Assembly (NCBI GenBank): GCA_031553395.1
Contig: JAVBLR010000009.1
Location: forward strand, 236,648-300,647
DNA length: 64,000 nucleotides
From: WRGA01 sp031553395
Lineage (GTDB): Bacteria > Bacteroidota > Bacteroidia > Bacteroidales > WRGA01
Direction: 5' to 3'
Shown one piece after another: positions 43,653 through 52,230 of this stretch. The notes beneath the pieces were generated by a model. The model saw only the letters and a program-made list of their open reading frames with translations, had not been told where the DNA came from and ran no database searches. The position numbers were made by a program, and so were the translations under genes. The number at the start of each line of letters is the position of its first letter. The stretch's first letter is position 1.

Positions 43653-43778
43653 ATTAATGTGCTAATTGTCTGATATGCCAATGTGCCAATGACAAATATA
43701 CCCATCAATTGATCTCGTAGATTTTCACTACGTTTCAATTGGCACATTGGCATATTAAATAATTGGCATATTGTTAAT
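43653..43778. repeat. TGCCAATGTGCCAAT palindromic repeat (family 3), copy 3
   Basis: Arms 43653-43697 and 43737-43778 (GATATGCCAATGTGCCAATGA and its complement) enclose a smaller CGTAGATTTTCACTACG hairpin. The right arm contains the rhaM stop codon. Confidence 0.88.
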
Positions 43779-44088
43779 CCATGTGAAAAACTTCTTTCAA
43801 TGGAATTGATATCGGGGAATTGTCGGGATTGGTATCCATGATATCAGCCATGTATTTCCACCATTTCTGAACGATTTCGGTTCCACCTAAGTCCTGAGAA
43901 GATGCATCTCCGTCGACAACTTGATAGCCAAACAAAATGTTGGTTTCTTTATCCCAAAAAATTGTATAATCAGACACACCGGCATCTTTTAATAACTGTT
44001 TCAATTCAGGCCATATTTCGTTATGCCTTTTCTCATACTCTTTTTCAAATCCCGGTTTCAAGTACATTTTAAAAGCTTCTCGTTTCAT
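43774..44088 (-). CDS. rhaM: L-rhamnose mutarotase
   Basis: 104 residues, exact family length. The N-terminal KMYLKPGFEKEYEKRHNEIWPEL carries the conserved His (residue 22) and E/W pattern; the middle YTIFWDKETNILFGY and the final QKWWKYMADIMDTNPDNSP are RhaM signatures. It interconverts alpha and beta L-rhamnose in the cytoplasm. It lies 24 bases after the GH105-CE12 fusion gene, which marks the locus as one that yields L-rhamnose, i.e. RG-I. Rhamnose isomerase and kinase genes are not in the window. Confidence 0.95.
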   Translation of the reverse strand: MKREAFKMYLKPGFEKEYEKRHNEIWPELKQLLKDAGVSDYTIFWDKETNILFGYQVVDGDASSQDLGGTEIVQKWWKYMADIMDTNPDNSPISIPLKEVFHMD

Positions 44089-44112
44089 AATGGTTTTGTT
44101 TTATAGTTAATA

Positions 44113-46263
44113 TTATTTCTTAATGTATTGATTTAATGAGAAATTAGTCAATTTTTTTAATCCTTCGATTACAGATTCATCATTCAGTATTGCACCTTCT
44201 TTCGTTGTATGAACACTGTCGATAAAAAGAGCCTTGCCTTTGGTTTCGCCCATTGCATCGCATTTATCTGCAGTAATGTTGTTTAAGTCAATAAATGCAA
44301 CACCTTCTTGTTCGGCTACTTCGCGTGCCCATTTTGTATATGTGTCGGTCATACGGTTTATCTTTCCGTTTTCCCACTGATTGCGTGGAGTAGGAGAGAG
44401 GACAATCGGAATAGCTCCTGCTGCCTTCGCCTGACGAATATATATTCTTAGATAATGTCCAAATGTATAAACTTCCTCCGGACCGCCATTTTTTTCCATA
44501 ATAACGGTTTCCGATTCTTCGCCGGTTCCTTTTAATGATGCCCGCGCTCTTCCTGTATTTAAAGGACCTCCATCGTTATGCCCGAATTGAATAAAAAGGT
44601 AATCTCCCTTTTTAATGCCCGGTAATACTTTGCTCCAAAGTCCTTCGGTATAAAAAGTGCGGCTGCTTCGTCCGCCCAACGCATGATTTTCGATTGAAAT
44701 TCGGTTTGTATCGAAATATTGATCAAAGAAGCTTCCCCATCCCCATTGACCACCATCTCCTTCACCTTTACCGTTTTTTACAGTAGAATCTCCAATAAGT
44801 AATACCACCGGCGATTGTTCGTTTTTACGGGTACTTCCGGCTACAATATCTTTCGGGCGAGTTGCATCGTTTACACTAAATATCGGTGCGCTTGTTGACT
44901 GAAGATTTGTATAATATTGAACGGCGCTATCATTCATCCGAGGATAAAATTTCTTCAACAGTTTTATCATTTCTGCACCTGCCAATAATGTTGGACCGTA
45001 ACCATGGGCTGCAAAAACATTTACCGGACGATGATAATAAAAAGCCGGATCGAAAGCCATACCGGTTCCTACACAAGTACCTTCAACTTGCCCTTGTGCA
45101 TTTATTTTTGAAGAGACAGCATTCCATCCGAGTTGAGCGACCGGCCCATAAGCGATTGGATCTATCCATCCTTTATTAATGGCATGTGCAATGCAATATA
45201 CATAAATGGCAGTTGCCGAAGTTTCAAGATAAGAATCATTCCTATCTAATAATTGATGCCAAAAGCCTTCTCCCGATTGATAAGATGCAATTCCTTGAAT
45301 ATGAGTCCTCAATAAATCCAATACCTTTTGCCTGTCGGGATGACTTTGAGGGAGAGCATCCATAACCTCCGTCAATGTGAGAATTGCCCAGCCGTTTGCC
45401 CGTCCCCAGAAAAATGCCGGATGTTGTCCCGAAGATTCTACCCATCCGTGCATAAACAAGCTTTTTTCTTTTACAAACATTCGCTCGGAAAACTGTTTTA
45501 TTTGCTTCGTAGCTTCATTATAATATTTCTCTTCGCCGGTTAGTTTTCCCATTTGCACAATCGCTGGAACACTCATATACATATCATCGAGCCAAAGCGT
45601 ATTTAGTTGTGGACGATTGCGAGCAAACGTTCCGTCACTAAGGCGATATTCATTATACATTATATAGTTAATGTAATTGTCTATGATATTCCGCAGGTCA
45701 AAATCCGGTTTTTCCTGTTGCATTTTTATCATGGAAGCACACACCGCTCCGGCATCATCTAATGCATGTGGAGTTAGCATTTGCTTCATTTGTGGGTCGA
45801 TAGTACCATAATCATTCATGTTTTTCTTGAAGTAAGGAGCTACTTCCGAGAAAAATTTAAAACGATCGTACACATATTTATAATATCGTTCATCGCCAGT
45901 TGCTTTGGCAGCTTCCAACATTCCCGAATAAGTTACTCCCCATTCGTAACTTGCAAGACGGAAAGTTCCTTGTTGTAGTTGAGAATTCTTATTTATTTTG
46001 GAATAATCGGTTATTGCCTTTTGTGTTTCTTTATCAATTACTTTTGCAGGAGTCGCTTCTTCTAAAAAGGTTAGAATCCGGTCAAGCGATTGCTTAATTC
46101 CGGCTTCAGTTACCTCTCCATATGGCGTTTTGTAATCAGGAGAAAGCAAATGCAGCGGAGTATTGAAATCGTTGATTTTTTCTTTGTTTTTTTGAGCACT
46201 TAGTGAAAAGATGCTCAAAAAAGCGACTGCAGAAATCAGTAATAATTTGGTTATATTTCTCAT
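44113..46263 (-). CDS. Bifunctional GH105 hydrolase-CE12 acetylesterase fusion
   Basis: 716 residues. After a signal peptide (ISAVAFLSIFSLSAQ), residues about 35-440 form a GH105 barrel with LWLDDMYMS (Asp226/227), FFWGRANGW and FWHQLLD. A linker (445-482) leads to a CE12 SGNH domain: LLIGDSTV (G491-D-S-T494), GGQWGWG, FGHND (560-564) and D-S-V-H near the end. One polypeptide would thus deacetylate RG-I oligomers and remove the unsaturated uronic acid. Both active sites look complete. It is the second gene of the minus-strand enzyme run. The stand-alone GH105 and CE12 genes nearby duplicate each function. Confidence 0.9.
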   Translation of the reverse strand: MRNITKLLLISAVAFLSIFSLSAQKNKEKINDFNTPLHLLSPDYKTPYGEVTEAGIKQSLDRILTFLEEATPAKVIDKETQKAITDYSKINKNSQLQQGTFRLASYEWGVTYSGMLEAAKATGDERYYKYVYDRFKFFSEVAPYFKKNMNDYGTIDPQMKQMLTPHALDDAGAVCASMIKMQQEKPDFDLRNIIDNYINYIMYNEYRLSDGTFARNRPQLNTLWLDDMYMSVPAIVQMGKLTGEEKYYNEATKQIKQFSERMFVKEKSLFMHGWVESSGQHPAFFWGRANGWAILTLTEVMDALPQSHPDRQKVLDLLRTHIQGIASYQSGEGFWHQLLDRNDSYLETSATAIYVYCIAHAINKGWIDPIAYGPVAQLGWNAVSSKINAQGQVEGTCVGTGMAFDPAFYYHRPVNVFAAHGYGPTLLAGAEMIKLLKKFYPRMNDSAVQYYTNLQSTSAPIFSVNDATRPKDIVAGSTRKNEQSPVVLLIGDSTVKNGKGEGDGGQWGWGSFFDQYFDTNRISIENHALGGRSSRTFYTEGLWSKVLPGIKKGDYLFIQFGHNDGGPLNTGRARASLKGTGEESETVIMEKNGGPEEVYTFGHYLRIYIRQAKAAGAIPIVLSPTPRNQWENGKINRMTDTYTKWAREVAEQEGVAFIDLNNITADKCDAMGETKGKALFIDSVHTTKEGAILNDESVIEGLKKLTNFSLNQYIKK

Positions 46264-46469
46264 ATTTATTTTTATTGCAAATAAAACTTATTTGGCTCAA
46301 TTGTTAAATGGAAAATAATCCAAAATGATGGAAAATAGAGTAAGATAAGGTAATAAGTAAAAAGTAATATATAGTTTTGAAGAGGAAATTACCCAAATTA
46401 AACTCATAAATAGCATTATATCAATTAATTATAAAATTCATTTGGGTAATTATTTAATATAATCTATAT

Positions 46470-46507
46470 AAAAGGTAAAATAACAAGTGCTTGTTGTTTT
46501 ACCTTTT
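46470..46507 (-). terminator. Hairpin downstream of the esterase gene
   Basis: AAAAGGTAAAA-T-AACAAG-TG-CTTGTT-G-TTTTACCTTTT is an 18-bp near-perfect stem 22 bases past the minus-strand stop, with T-rich ends on both strands. It may partly terminate between this gene and the GH105-CE12 fusion. Confidence 0.65.
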
Positions 46508-46528
46508 ATTACTTTTTACTTTTCTATT

Positions 46529-48127
46529 TTATTTATCGTTTGTCCTGAAAGGTGAGGCGGGTAATCCTTCTTTATTGTAAAGGCTTGTAATTGGATTTCT
46601 TCCGAATCCGTAGTTGATGGTTGTAGGATGTTCGATTTCGTTGCTCCATAAAATGATGGTATTTCCGTCAATTTTTCCATTTGCCCATACAAATTTTCCA
46701 TCTTTTCCGGCAATGGCAAAACCGTCTAATTTCCCATTTTTCGCAACTAATCCACTACCGACATGGTCAAATTCTATTTTTACCTTATTGCCATTGATAT
46801 CCATGCTTTTATAAATCGGGCCGGAATAAACCAACTTGTTTTCTCCATAAACGTTGGCGCGGGCAATTAGAGCAAAACGCCGTCCGATTTCTTGCTTATT
46901 TTTGGGATGAACATCTGTAGGCTTTTCGGGATTGGCATTGTCAATAGCTACTACCATGCCGGTATTTCGCAACCATAAATTTTGAAGTTGAGCTTCCCGG
47001 ACTAATGCATCAGCGCCACCATTAGCCGGAGTATCTTCTAAATTACCTCGATTCGCCAATTGCACATAATAAAAAGGGAAATCACCCAAAGCCCATTTTT
47101 CTCTCCAATCTTTAATCATTACTTCCATTTGCTCGCGGTAAATATTAGCTGTTACGCCATTTGATTCGCCCTGATACCAAATAGCTCCACGAAGTGTGTA
47201 GGGAACTAAAGGATTAACCATTGCATTCCAACATACATACGGACTGTGTTGGTCTTTATGCGGATTTTTTGGTTTAGAAGGTTTGCGGGTTGTTGGTTTT
47301 GCATCTACATCTTGCGAACGGGCGCTGTCTGTTGCATCAGAAGTTGAAGTAACTCCGTTTTCCTTTTCCCATTTTTCCAATTGTACTGTATAACGTCCAT
47401 AAGCATGTCCGCTGTCATAATCTTCGCAAGCTGCTGTATATTTTTCGAGAAGAGGTTTTATTCTATCGTTGTTTTTCATTGCTTCTTCGCTTGTCCATGT
47501 TTCTACAGTGCTGGCGCCATAAGCTGTTACCAATAATCCAATAGGGATTTTGTGTTTTTCGTAAATATCTCTGGCAAAGAAATATGCTGCAGCCGACATG
47601 TGTCCTACCGTTTGAGGAGATACAGCTTCCCATAGTCCTGTACAAGTGTCGGAAGGTATATCACTGGTATTAAAATCAACTGTATACATTCGTATTAGCG
47701 GATAATTTGCTTTTGCAACTTCTTGTTCTTCATTGTAAACACCGCACCAATAACGATCTTCCTTGGCTACGGTCATTACCATGTTCGATTGCCCGGAACA
47801 AATCCAAACTTCACCGATATAAATATCATTCAACGTAATTGTATTTTTACCTACAGCCTTTAATGTATAAGGGCCTCCATATTTCATTTGTGGAATGTAT
47901 ACCATCCATTTGCCATTTTCATCGGTAGTTGCTGATGCTGATTGATTATTAATGTTTACAGTTACCTTTTCGCCTTTATCTGCCCATCCCCATATTGCAA
48001 CAGGTTTGTCGCGCTGTAACACCATGTGATCCTGAAATGGACTGCCTAAACGAATTTCGGCAGAGATGGAAAAGGCTATTGCAAAAAATGCGAATAAAAT
48101 AGATAGATGTTTTTCTTTTTGTGTCAT
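46529..48127 (-). CDS. Sialate O-acetylesterase-like SGNH esterase
   Basis: 532 residues with a signal peptide (LFAFFAIAFSISA). A beta-sandwich start (RLGSPFQDHMVLQRDKPVAIWGWAD) is followed by the SASA/SGNH domain with catalytic Ser114 in CSGQSNM (110-116), WYQGESN near 321, and the D-V-H pair in PTDVHPKN. Family members deacetylate sialic acids or plant polysaccharides. Among RG-I enzymes, a role as pectin or xylan acetylesterase is more likely than action on sialic acid. It is the first gene of the minus-strand enzyme run, 461 bases from the divergent pta gene. Confidence 0.87.
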   Translation of the reverse strand: MTQKEKHLSILFAFFAIAFSISAEIRLGSPFQDHMVLQRDKPVAIWGWADKGEKVTVNINNQSASATTDENGKWMVYIPQMKYGGPYTLKAVGKNTITLNDIYIGEVWICSGQSNMVMTVAKEDRYWCGVYNEEQEVAKANYPLIRMYTVDFNTSDIPSDTCTGLWEAVSPQTVGHMSAAAYFFARDIYEKHKIPIGLLVTAYGASTVETWTSEEAMKNNDRIKPLLEKYTAACEDYDSGHAYGRYTVQLEKWEKENGVTSTSDATDSARSQDVDAKPTTRKPSKPKNPHKDQHSPYVCWNAMVNPLVPYTLRGAIWYQGESNGVTANIYREQMEVMIKDWREKWALGDFPFYYVQLANRGNLEDTPANGGADALVREAQLQNLWLRNTGMVVAIDNANPEKPTDVHPKNKQEIGRRFALIARANVYGENKLVYSGPIYKSMDINGNKVKIEFDHVGSGLVAKNGKLDGFAIAGKDGKFVWANGKIDGNTIILWSNEIEHPTTINYGFGRNPITSLYNKEGLPASPFRTNDK

Positions 48128-48588
48128 AATGTCTTAATGAGTGATAGGTTGATAAATTTATTCAAAGAAAATAATTTTTCTTCCGAATGCCAAATAATGA
48201 ATAAATTTATATTATTTTTATTTTTAGCTTATTTGTTTGAATATGTGCTTCTTATGTGTATTATACTAATCTTGGATTTGAACAACTTTACATAAAATCG
48301 GACTATATTACATTTATTAATAACACTATTATTTTACTTTTGCATAGTAGATATTGCTTATCGAGTAATAATACAGCAATTACTTTATAATAAAAAGATA
48401 CTTGTTTGATTCAAAAAAACGTATTTGTAATCTCCAAGTGTATTTTTTTTGCATAAATTGTAATCTCCATATTGCATTTTTTGTATTTTTGTGCAGATTT
48501 TCTTATCGGATATATATAATCACATTTAAACAATACCAAGCAACGCCAAATATTATACAAGCGAAGCTGGATTAATTCAATTATCAAC
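48128..48588. other. Divergent intergenic region, esterase / pta
   Basis: 461 AT-rich bases with no coding frame of note. It contains TAnnTTTG-type boxes at 48335-48342 (TACTTTTG) and 48484-48491 on the plus strand, and an imperfect direct repeat beginning TTGTAATCTCCA at about 48425 and 48458. No clear promoter is seen for the esterase direction. Confidence 0.5.
48484..48491 (+). promoter_or_regulatory. Candidate -7 box of the pta operon
   Basis: TATTTTTG fits TAnnTTTG about 100 bases before the pta start. The nearest ATTG (48457-48460) is 23 bases upstream, slightly too far for the consensus. Confidence 0.4.
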
Positions 48589-49602
48589 ATGGATCTGATA
48601 CAAAGCATCATCGAACGGGCAAAAGCAAATAAACAGCGAATTGTTTTGCCTGAAGGTACGGAAGAACGTACATTAAAAGCTGCCGATCAATTACTTGCCG
48701 ACCAGGTTGCCGACATTATCTTAATCGGAAATTCCGGTGAAATCAATTCTTTAGCTGAACAACACGGTTTGAAATCTATTTCAAAGGCAACAATTGTAGA
48801 TCCGGTTCATAATGAAAAAAAAGAAGTTTATGCTAATTTGCTTTATGAATTGCGTAAAAGCAAAGGAGTAACTATTGAGCAAGCTCAAAAATTAACTGAA
48901 GATCCATTATTTCTCGCTTGTTTAATGATTAAAAACGGTGATGCCGATGGAGAAGTTGCCGGAGCTAAAAATACAACAGGAAATGTATTGCGTCCTGCTT
49001 TCCAGATTATAAAAACTTTGCCCGGGATCAGCGTTGTATCCGGTGCTTTCTTGATGTTTATTCCGAATAAGGAATATGGTGAAAATGGTGTTATGATTTT
49101 TGCTGATTGTGCTGTATTGCCGAATCCTACAGCTCAGGAACTGGCTCAAATAGCGGTTGCAACAGGAAAAACAACAAAAGATATTGCCGGATTCGAACCT
49201 AAAATTGCGATGTTGAGTTTTTCTACTAAAGGAAGCGCTTCTCATGAAATGGTTGATAAAGTAGTGGAAGCTACCCGATTGGCAAAAGAAATGAATCCTT
49301 CTCTTAAAATTGACGGAGAGTTGCAGGCAGATGCGGCGATTGTTCCTTCCGTAGGCGAAAGCAAAGCACCCGGAAGCGATATAGCCGGACATGCGAATGT
49401 CTTAGTATTCCCTTCTTTAGAAACAGGTAATATCGCGTATAAACTTGTGCAACGGTTAGCCGGAGCTGAAGCGGTTGGTCCGATTTTGCAAGGTATTGCA
49501 GCGCCAATCAACGACCTGTCTCGCGGATGTTCTGTAGATGATATTTACAAAATGGTTGCCATAACAGCAAATCAGGCGATTGGGAATAAAGTTAAGAATT
49601 AA
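48589..49602 (+). CDS. pta: Phosphate acetyltransferase
   Basis: 337 residues, the short PTA_PTB form without the N-terminal DRTGG extension. Landmarks are RIVLPEGTEERTLKAA (18-33), DGEVAGAKNTTGNVLRPA (near 119-136) and the C-terminal PINDLSRGCSVDDIYKM. It converts acetyl-CoA and phosphate to acetyl phosphate, which AckA two genes downstream uses to make ATP and acetate. The last residues (KVKN) and the stop codon lie inside an AGTTAAGAATT repeat arm. First gene of a three-gene plus-strand operon. Confidence 0.95.
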   Translation: MDLIQSIIERAKANKQRIVLPEGTEERTLKAADQLLADQVADIILIGNSGEINSLAEQHGLKSISKATIVDPVHNEKKEVYANLLYELRKSKGVTIEQAQKLTEDPLFLACLMIKNGDADGEVAGAKNTTGNVLRPAFQIIKTLPGISVVSGAFLMFIPNKEYGENGVMIFADCAVLPNPTAQELAQIAVATGKTTKDIAGFEPKIAMLSFSTKGSASHEMVDKVVEATRLAKEMNPSLKIDGELQADAAIVPSVGESKAPGSDIAGHANVLVFPSLETGNIAYKLVQRLAGAEAVGPILQGIAAPINDLSRGCSVDDIYKMVAITANQAIGNKVKN

Positions 49603-49692
49603 GAGTTAGAATATTATACAAATATATCTTCAACTCATAACTCATAACTTTTACACATTCAACTTTTAATTCTTAACTTTTAACTCTTAACT
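49588..49692. repeat. AGTTAAGAATT palindromic repeat (family 2), copy 3
   Basis: Left arm AAAGTTAAGAATTAAGAGTT (49588-49607) includes the pta stop. The right arm (49632-49692) has multiple TTAACTCTTAACT-type units and ends 4 bases before the next start codon. Confidence 0.85.
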
Positions 49693-49696
49693 ATAT

Positions 49697-50665
49697 ATGT
49701 CGGAAATTATAGAATCTATTGAAGGATTTAGCCTTAGTAGAAAGCATCATGAGAAAAAGCTATTTTCCAAAATCGGAGTCGTGGGATGCGGTCGTGATGG
49801 GCAAAATATTGTTGGTTTGACAGCATCGGCCGGATTGGAAGTTGTCTTTGTCGAAATTTCAAACGATAGAATTCAATTTGCGCTGGATAATATCAGTAAA
49901 AACTTGGATACCAAAGTTGAAAACTGGGGCCTGACTTCGTCTGAAAAGCGTGCCATCATGTCACGTATAACAGGTTCTTTGGATTATGAGGCTCTTAAAG
50001 GTTGTGACTTTGTAATAGAATGCATCCGTTATGATGATCATACCGGAGAACGGAATGAATTGATGCGGAAGGAAGTTTTCACGAGATTGGAAGCGATTCT
50101 TTCTCCTGATGCTGTTATTGCAACAAATGCATCAACAATTATTATTACCGAACTAGCTTCCGACCTCGAACATAAAGAGCGCTGCATCAGCCTTCATTTC
50201 TTAATTACTCAACCCGAAGCTAAAATTATTGAAATCGTAAAAGGGTTATATACTTCGGATGAAGTTTTTGAAAAAATGAAACTTTTCTGCAAACTTATTA
50301 AACACGATTATATCTCGGTGCAAGAAAGTAATGGTCTTGTGAGTTTGCGGATATTTGTTACTATGCTGAATGAGGCTTGCCAAATGTTAATGGAAAATGT
50401 GGCTTCTTTGGATGATATTGACAAATTATTGCAAATTGGATATGGTTACCGGTTAGGAGTATTCCGTTCGGCTGATATCTTAGGTATTGAAAAAATGGTT
50501 CCGCTGATGAATAATATGTTTGACGAGTATGGTGACAAGAAATATAAACCTTCACCTTTATTACTTCGATTATTCCGTGCCAAACATTTTGGCATTAGGT
50601 CTAAAAGAGGATTTTATTTGTATGATGAAGACGGAAAATTAATTGGTCCGGCAGCCTTAGTTTAA
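49697..50665 (+). CDS. 3-hydroxyacyl-CoA dehydrogenase family protein
   Basis: 322 residues. The Rossmann motif is VVGCGRDGQN (G30-C-G-R-D-G35) instead of the usual GAGTMG. The family's catalytic H-F-x-N-P segment reads LHFLITQP: the His is kept but the Asn is lost. The C-terminal domain (about 195-320) has the family's NGLVSLRIFVTMLNEA and KSKRGFY-like RSKRGFYLYDEDG. It is most like 3-hydroxybutyryl-CoA dehydrogenases, which reduce acetoacetyl-CoA in butyrate-type fermentation, but the changed motif leaves activity uncertain. It is inserted between pta and ackA with short gaps, so it is probably co-expressed with acetate formation. Confidence 0.82.
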   Translation: MSEIIESIEGFSLSRKHHEKKLFSKIGVVGCGRDGQNIVGLTASAGLEVVFVEISNDRIQFALDNISKNLDTKVENWGLTSSEKRAIMSRITGSLDYEALKGCDFVIECIRYDDHTGERNELMRKEVFTRLEAILSPDAVIATNASTIIITELASDLEHKERCISLHFLITQPEAKIIEIVKGLYTSDEVFEKMKLFCKLIKHDYISVQESNGLVSLRIFVTMLNEACQMLMENVASLDDIDKLLQIGYGYRLGVFRSADILGIEKMVPLMNNMFDEYGDKKYKPSPLLLRLFRAKHFGIRSKRGFYLYDEDGKLIGPAALV

Positions 50666-50687
50666 TAATAGGAAATAAAAGAATATT

Positions 50688-51884
50688 ATGAATATATTAG
50701 TTCTTAATTGCGGAAGTTCTTCTGTTAAATATAAAATGTTTAACATGGAAGAAAAAAAGGTGATTGCTCAAGGTGGAGTTGAGAAAGTCGGACTAAAGGG
50801 TTCTTTCCTCAAGCTTACTCTTGATAATGACCAAAAAGTTGTATTAGAAGGAGAAATATTAGATCATCAAACGGCTATAGAGTATATTTTAGGCGTATTG
50901 ACGAGCGAGAAATACGGATGCATTAAATCTTTGAATGAAATTAATGCAGTAGGGCACCGTGTTGTACATGGAGGAGAAAAATTCAATTCCAGTGTATTGA
51001 TAACGGATGATGTTTTACACAAGATTGAAGAATGTATTGACATTGCTCCATTGCATAACCCGCCGAATTTAAGCGGTATTAATGCAATCTCGGATTTAAT
51101 CTCGGACGTTCCTCAGGTTGCTGTATTTGATACGGCATTCCATCAAACAATGCCGGATTATGCTTATATGTATGGTATTCCATATTCATTATATGAAAAA
51201 TATGCGATTCGTCGTTACGGTTTTCATGGAACAAGTCACAGGTATGTTTCCCGTCGTGTTTGCGAGGTGTTAAATGTACCGTATGAATCTCAACGCATTA
51301 TTACCTGTCACATTGGAAATGGAGGTTCTATTACAGCAATTAAGGATGGTAAATCTATTGATACAACAATGGGATTTACTCCGGTCGAAGGCTTATTGAT
51401 GGGAACCCGTAGTGGAGACTTGGATGCTGGAATTATCTCATTTCTAATGGATAAGGAAATGATCGGGTCTAATGGAATTTCTACTTTGTTAAATAAACAT
51501 AGCGGAGTGTTGGGTGTGTCAGGTGTATCTTCTGATATGCGCGAACTTGCGGCAGCTATCGAAAAAGGTAATCCCCGGGCTATATTGGCCAATGAAATGT
51601 ATAATCACCGGATTAAAAAATATATCGGAGCTTATGCTGCTATTTTAGGTGGAGCTGATATTATTGTGTTTACCGGTGGTGTTGGCGAAAATAATCAATC
51701 TATGCGTGCTGCTGTTTGTAAAGAGTTGGAATTTATGGGTATTGAATTAGATGAAGAAATCAATAACAAAACCCGGGCACAAGAGGTAGTTATCAGTTCT
51801 TCTAATTCAAAAACAAAAATAGTCGTAATACCTACGGATGAGGAATTTATGATTGCATCCGATACAATGGATATTCTAAATTGA
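50688..51884 (+). CDS. ackA: Acetate kinase
   Basis: 398 residues, standard length. Signatures are LVLNCGSSSVKYKM (4-17), FDTAFHQTMPDYAYMYGIP (150-168), RRYGFHGTSHRYVS (about 174-187), the phosphate-binding HIGNGGSITAIKDGKS and IVFTGGVGENN. It transfers phosphate from acetyl phosphate to ADP in the cytoplasm and forms the ATP-yielding end of the Pta-AckA pathway. It lies 22 bases after the dehydrogenase gene, and a strong terminator follows. Confidence 0.97.
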   Translation: MNILVLNCGSSSVKYKMFNMEEKKVIAQGGVEKVGLKGSFLKLTLDNDQKVVLEGEILDHQTAIEYILGVLTSEKYGCIKSLNEINAVGHRVVHGGEKFNSSVLITDDVLHKIEECIDIAPLHNPPNLSGINAISDLISDVPQVAVFDTAFHQTMPDYAYMYGIPYSLYEKYAIRRYGFHGTSHRYVSRRVCEVLNVPYESQRIITCHIGNGGSITAIKDGKSIDTTMGFTPVEGLLMGTRSGDLDAGIISFLMDKEMIGSNGISTLLNKHSGVLGVSGVSSDMRELAAAIEKGNPRAILANEMYNHRIKKYIGAYAAILGGADIIVFTGGVGENNQSMRAAVCKELEFMGIELDEEINNKTRAQEVVISSSNSKTKIVVIPTDEEFMIASDTMDILN

Positions 51885-51977
51885 TTAAGACTATAAAGTT
51901 CAAAATATTCAATTAGGTTTCTATCATTGTTTTTTGGATATATTGAATTTATATTATTGTTTGTATATATGTGTGTT

Positions 51978-52017
51978 AAACAGGATACTTCTGATTTTCA
52001 GAGTATCCTGTTTTTTT
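51978..52017 (+). terminator. Terminator after ackA
   Basis: AAACAGGATACT...TCTGA facing TCAGA...GTATCCTGTTT forms a long stem followed by seven T residues. Confidence 0.92.
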
Positions 52018-52141
52018 ATTTGAATTAAAAATAAAGGATGAATACTCAAATGCTCATTAAAACAATAATAAATAATCATTTTAATTTTTTAACGTATTTA
52101 TAATGAGTTTGATAATTGTTTTAAAATATGTTCGAAAATAT

Positions 52142-52205
52142 GTACTGTATTACATTAAGTTGTACTATAAGTCATAATTAAGTTGTTTTTTAAGCATTAC
52201 ATTTG
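52142..52205 (+). promoter_or_regulatory. Putative operator and -7 box of the first PL11 gene
   Basis: Two GTACT half sites (52142-52146 and 52162-52166) lie exactly 20 bases apart, followed 32 bases on by TACATTTG (52198-52205, TAnnTTTG). The same layout, including the block ATTACATTAAGTTGTACTAT, recurs before the second PL11 gene. No TTTG at -33 suggests activator dependence. Confidence 0.5.
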
Positions 52206-52230
52206 CGTGTTATAAAAATAAATCTTAAAC

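Noticed and set aside
43643..43753. N-terminal extension of the CE12 esterase
   Set aside because: The extra 37 residues are translated from a palindromic repeat; the ATG at 43642 starts a proper signal peptide.
48922..49392. 156-codon minus-strand frame
   Set aside because: Antisense shadow of pta; Ser/Cys/Phe-rich with no motif.
19762..49692. Possible CRISPR array from the AGTTAAGAGTT repeats
   Set aside because: Units are irregular, palindromic, without spacers, and scattered singly between genes.
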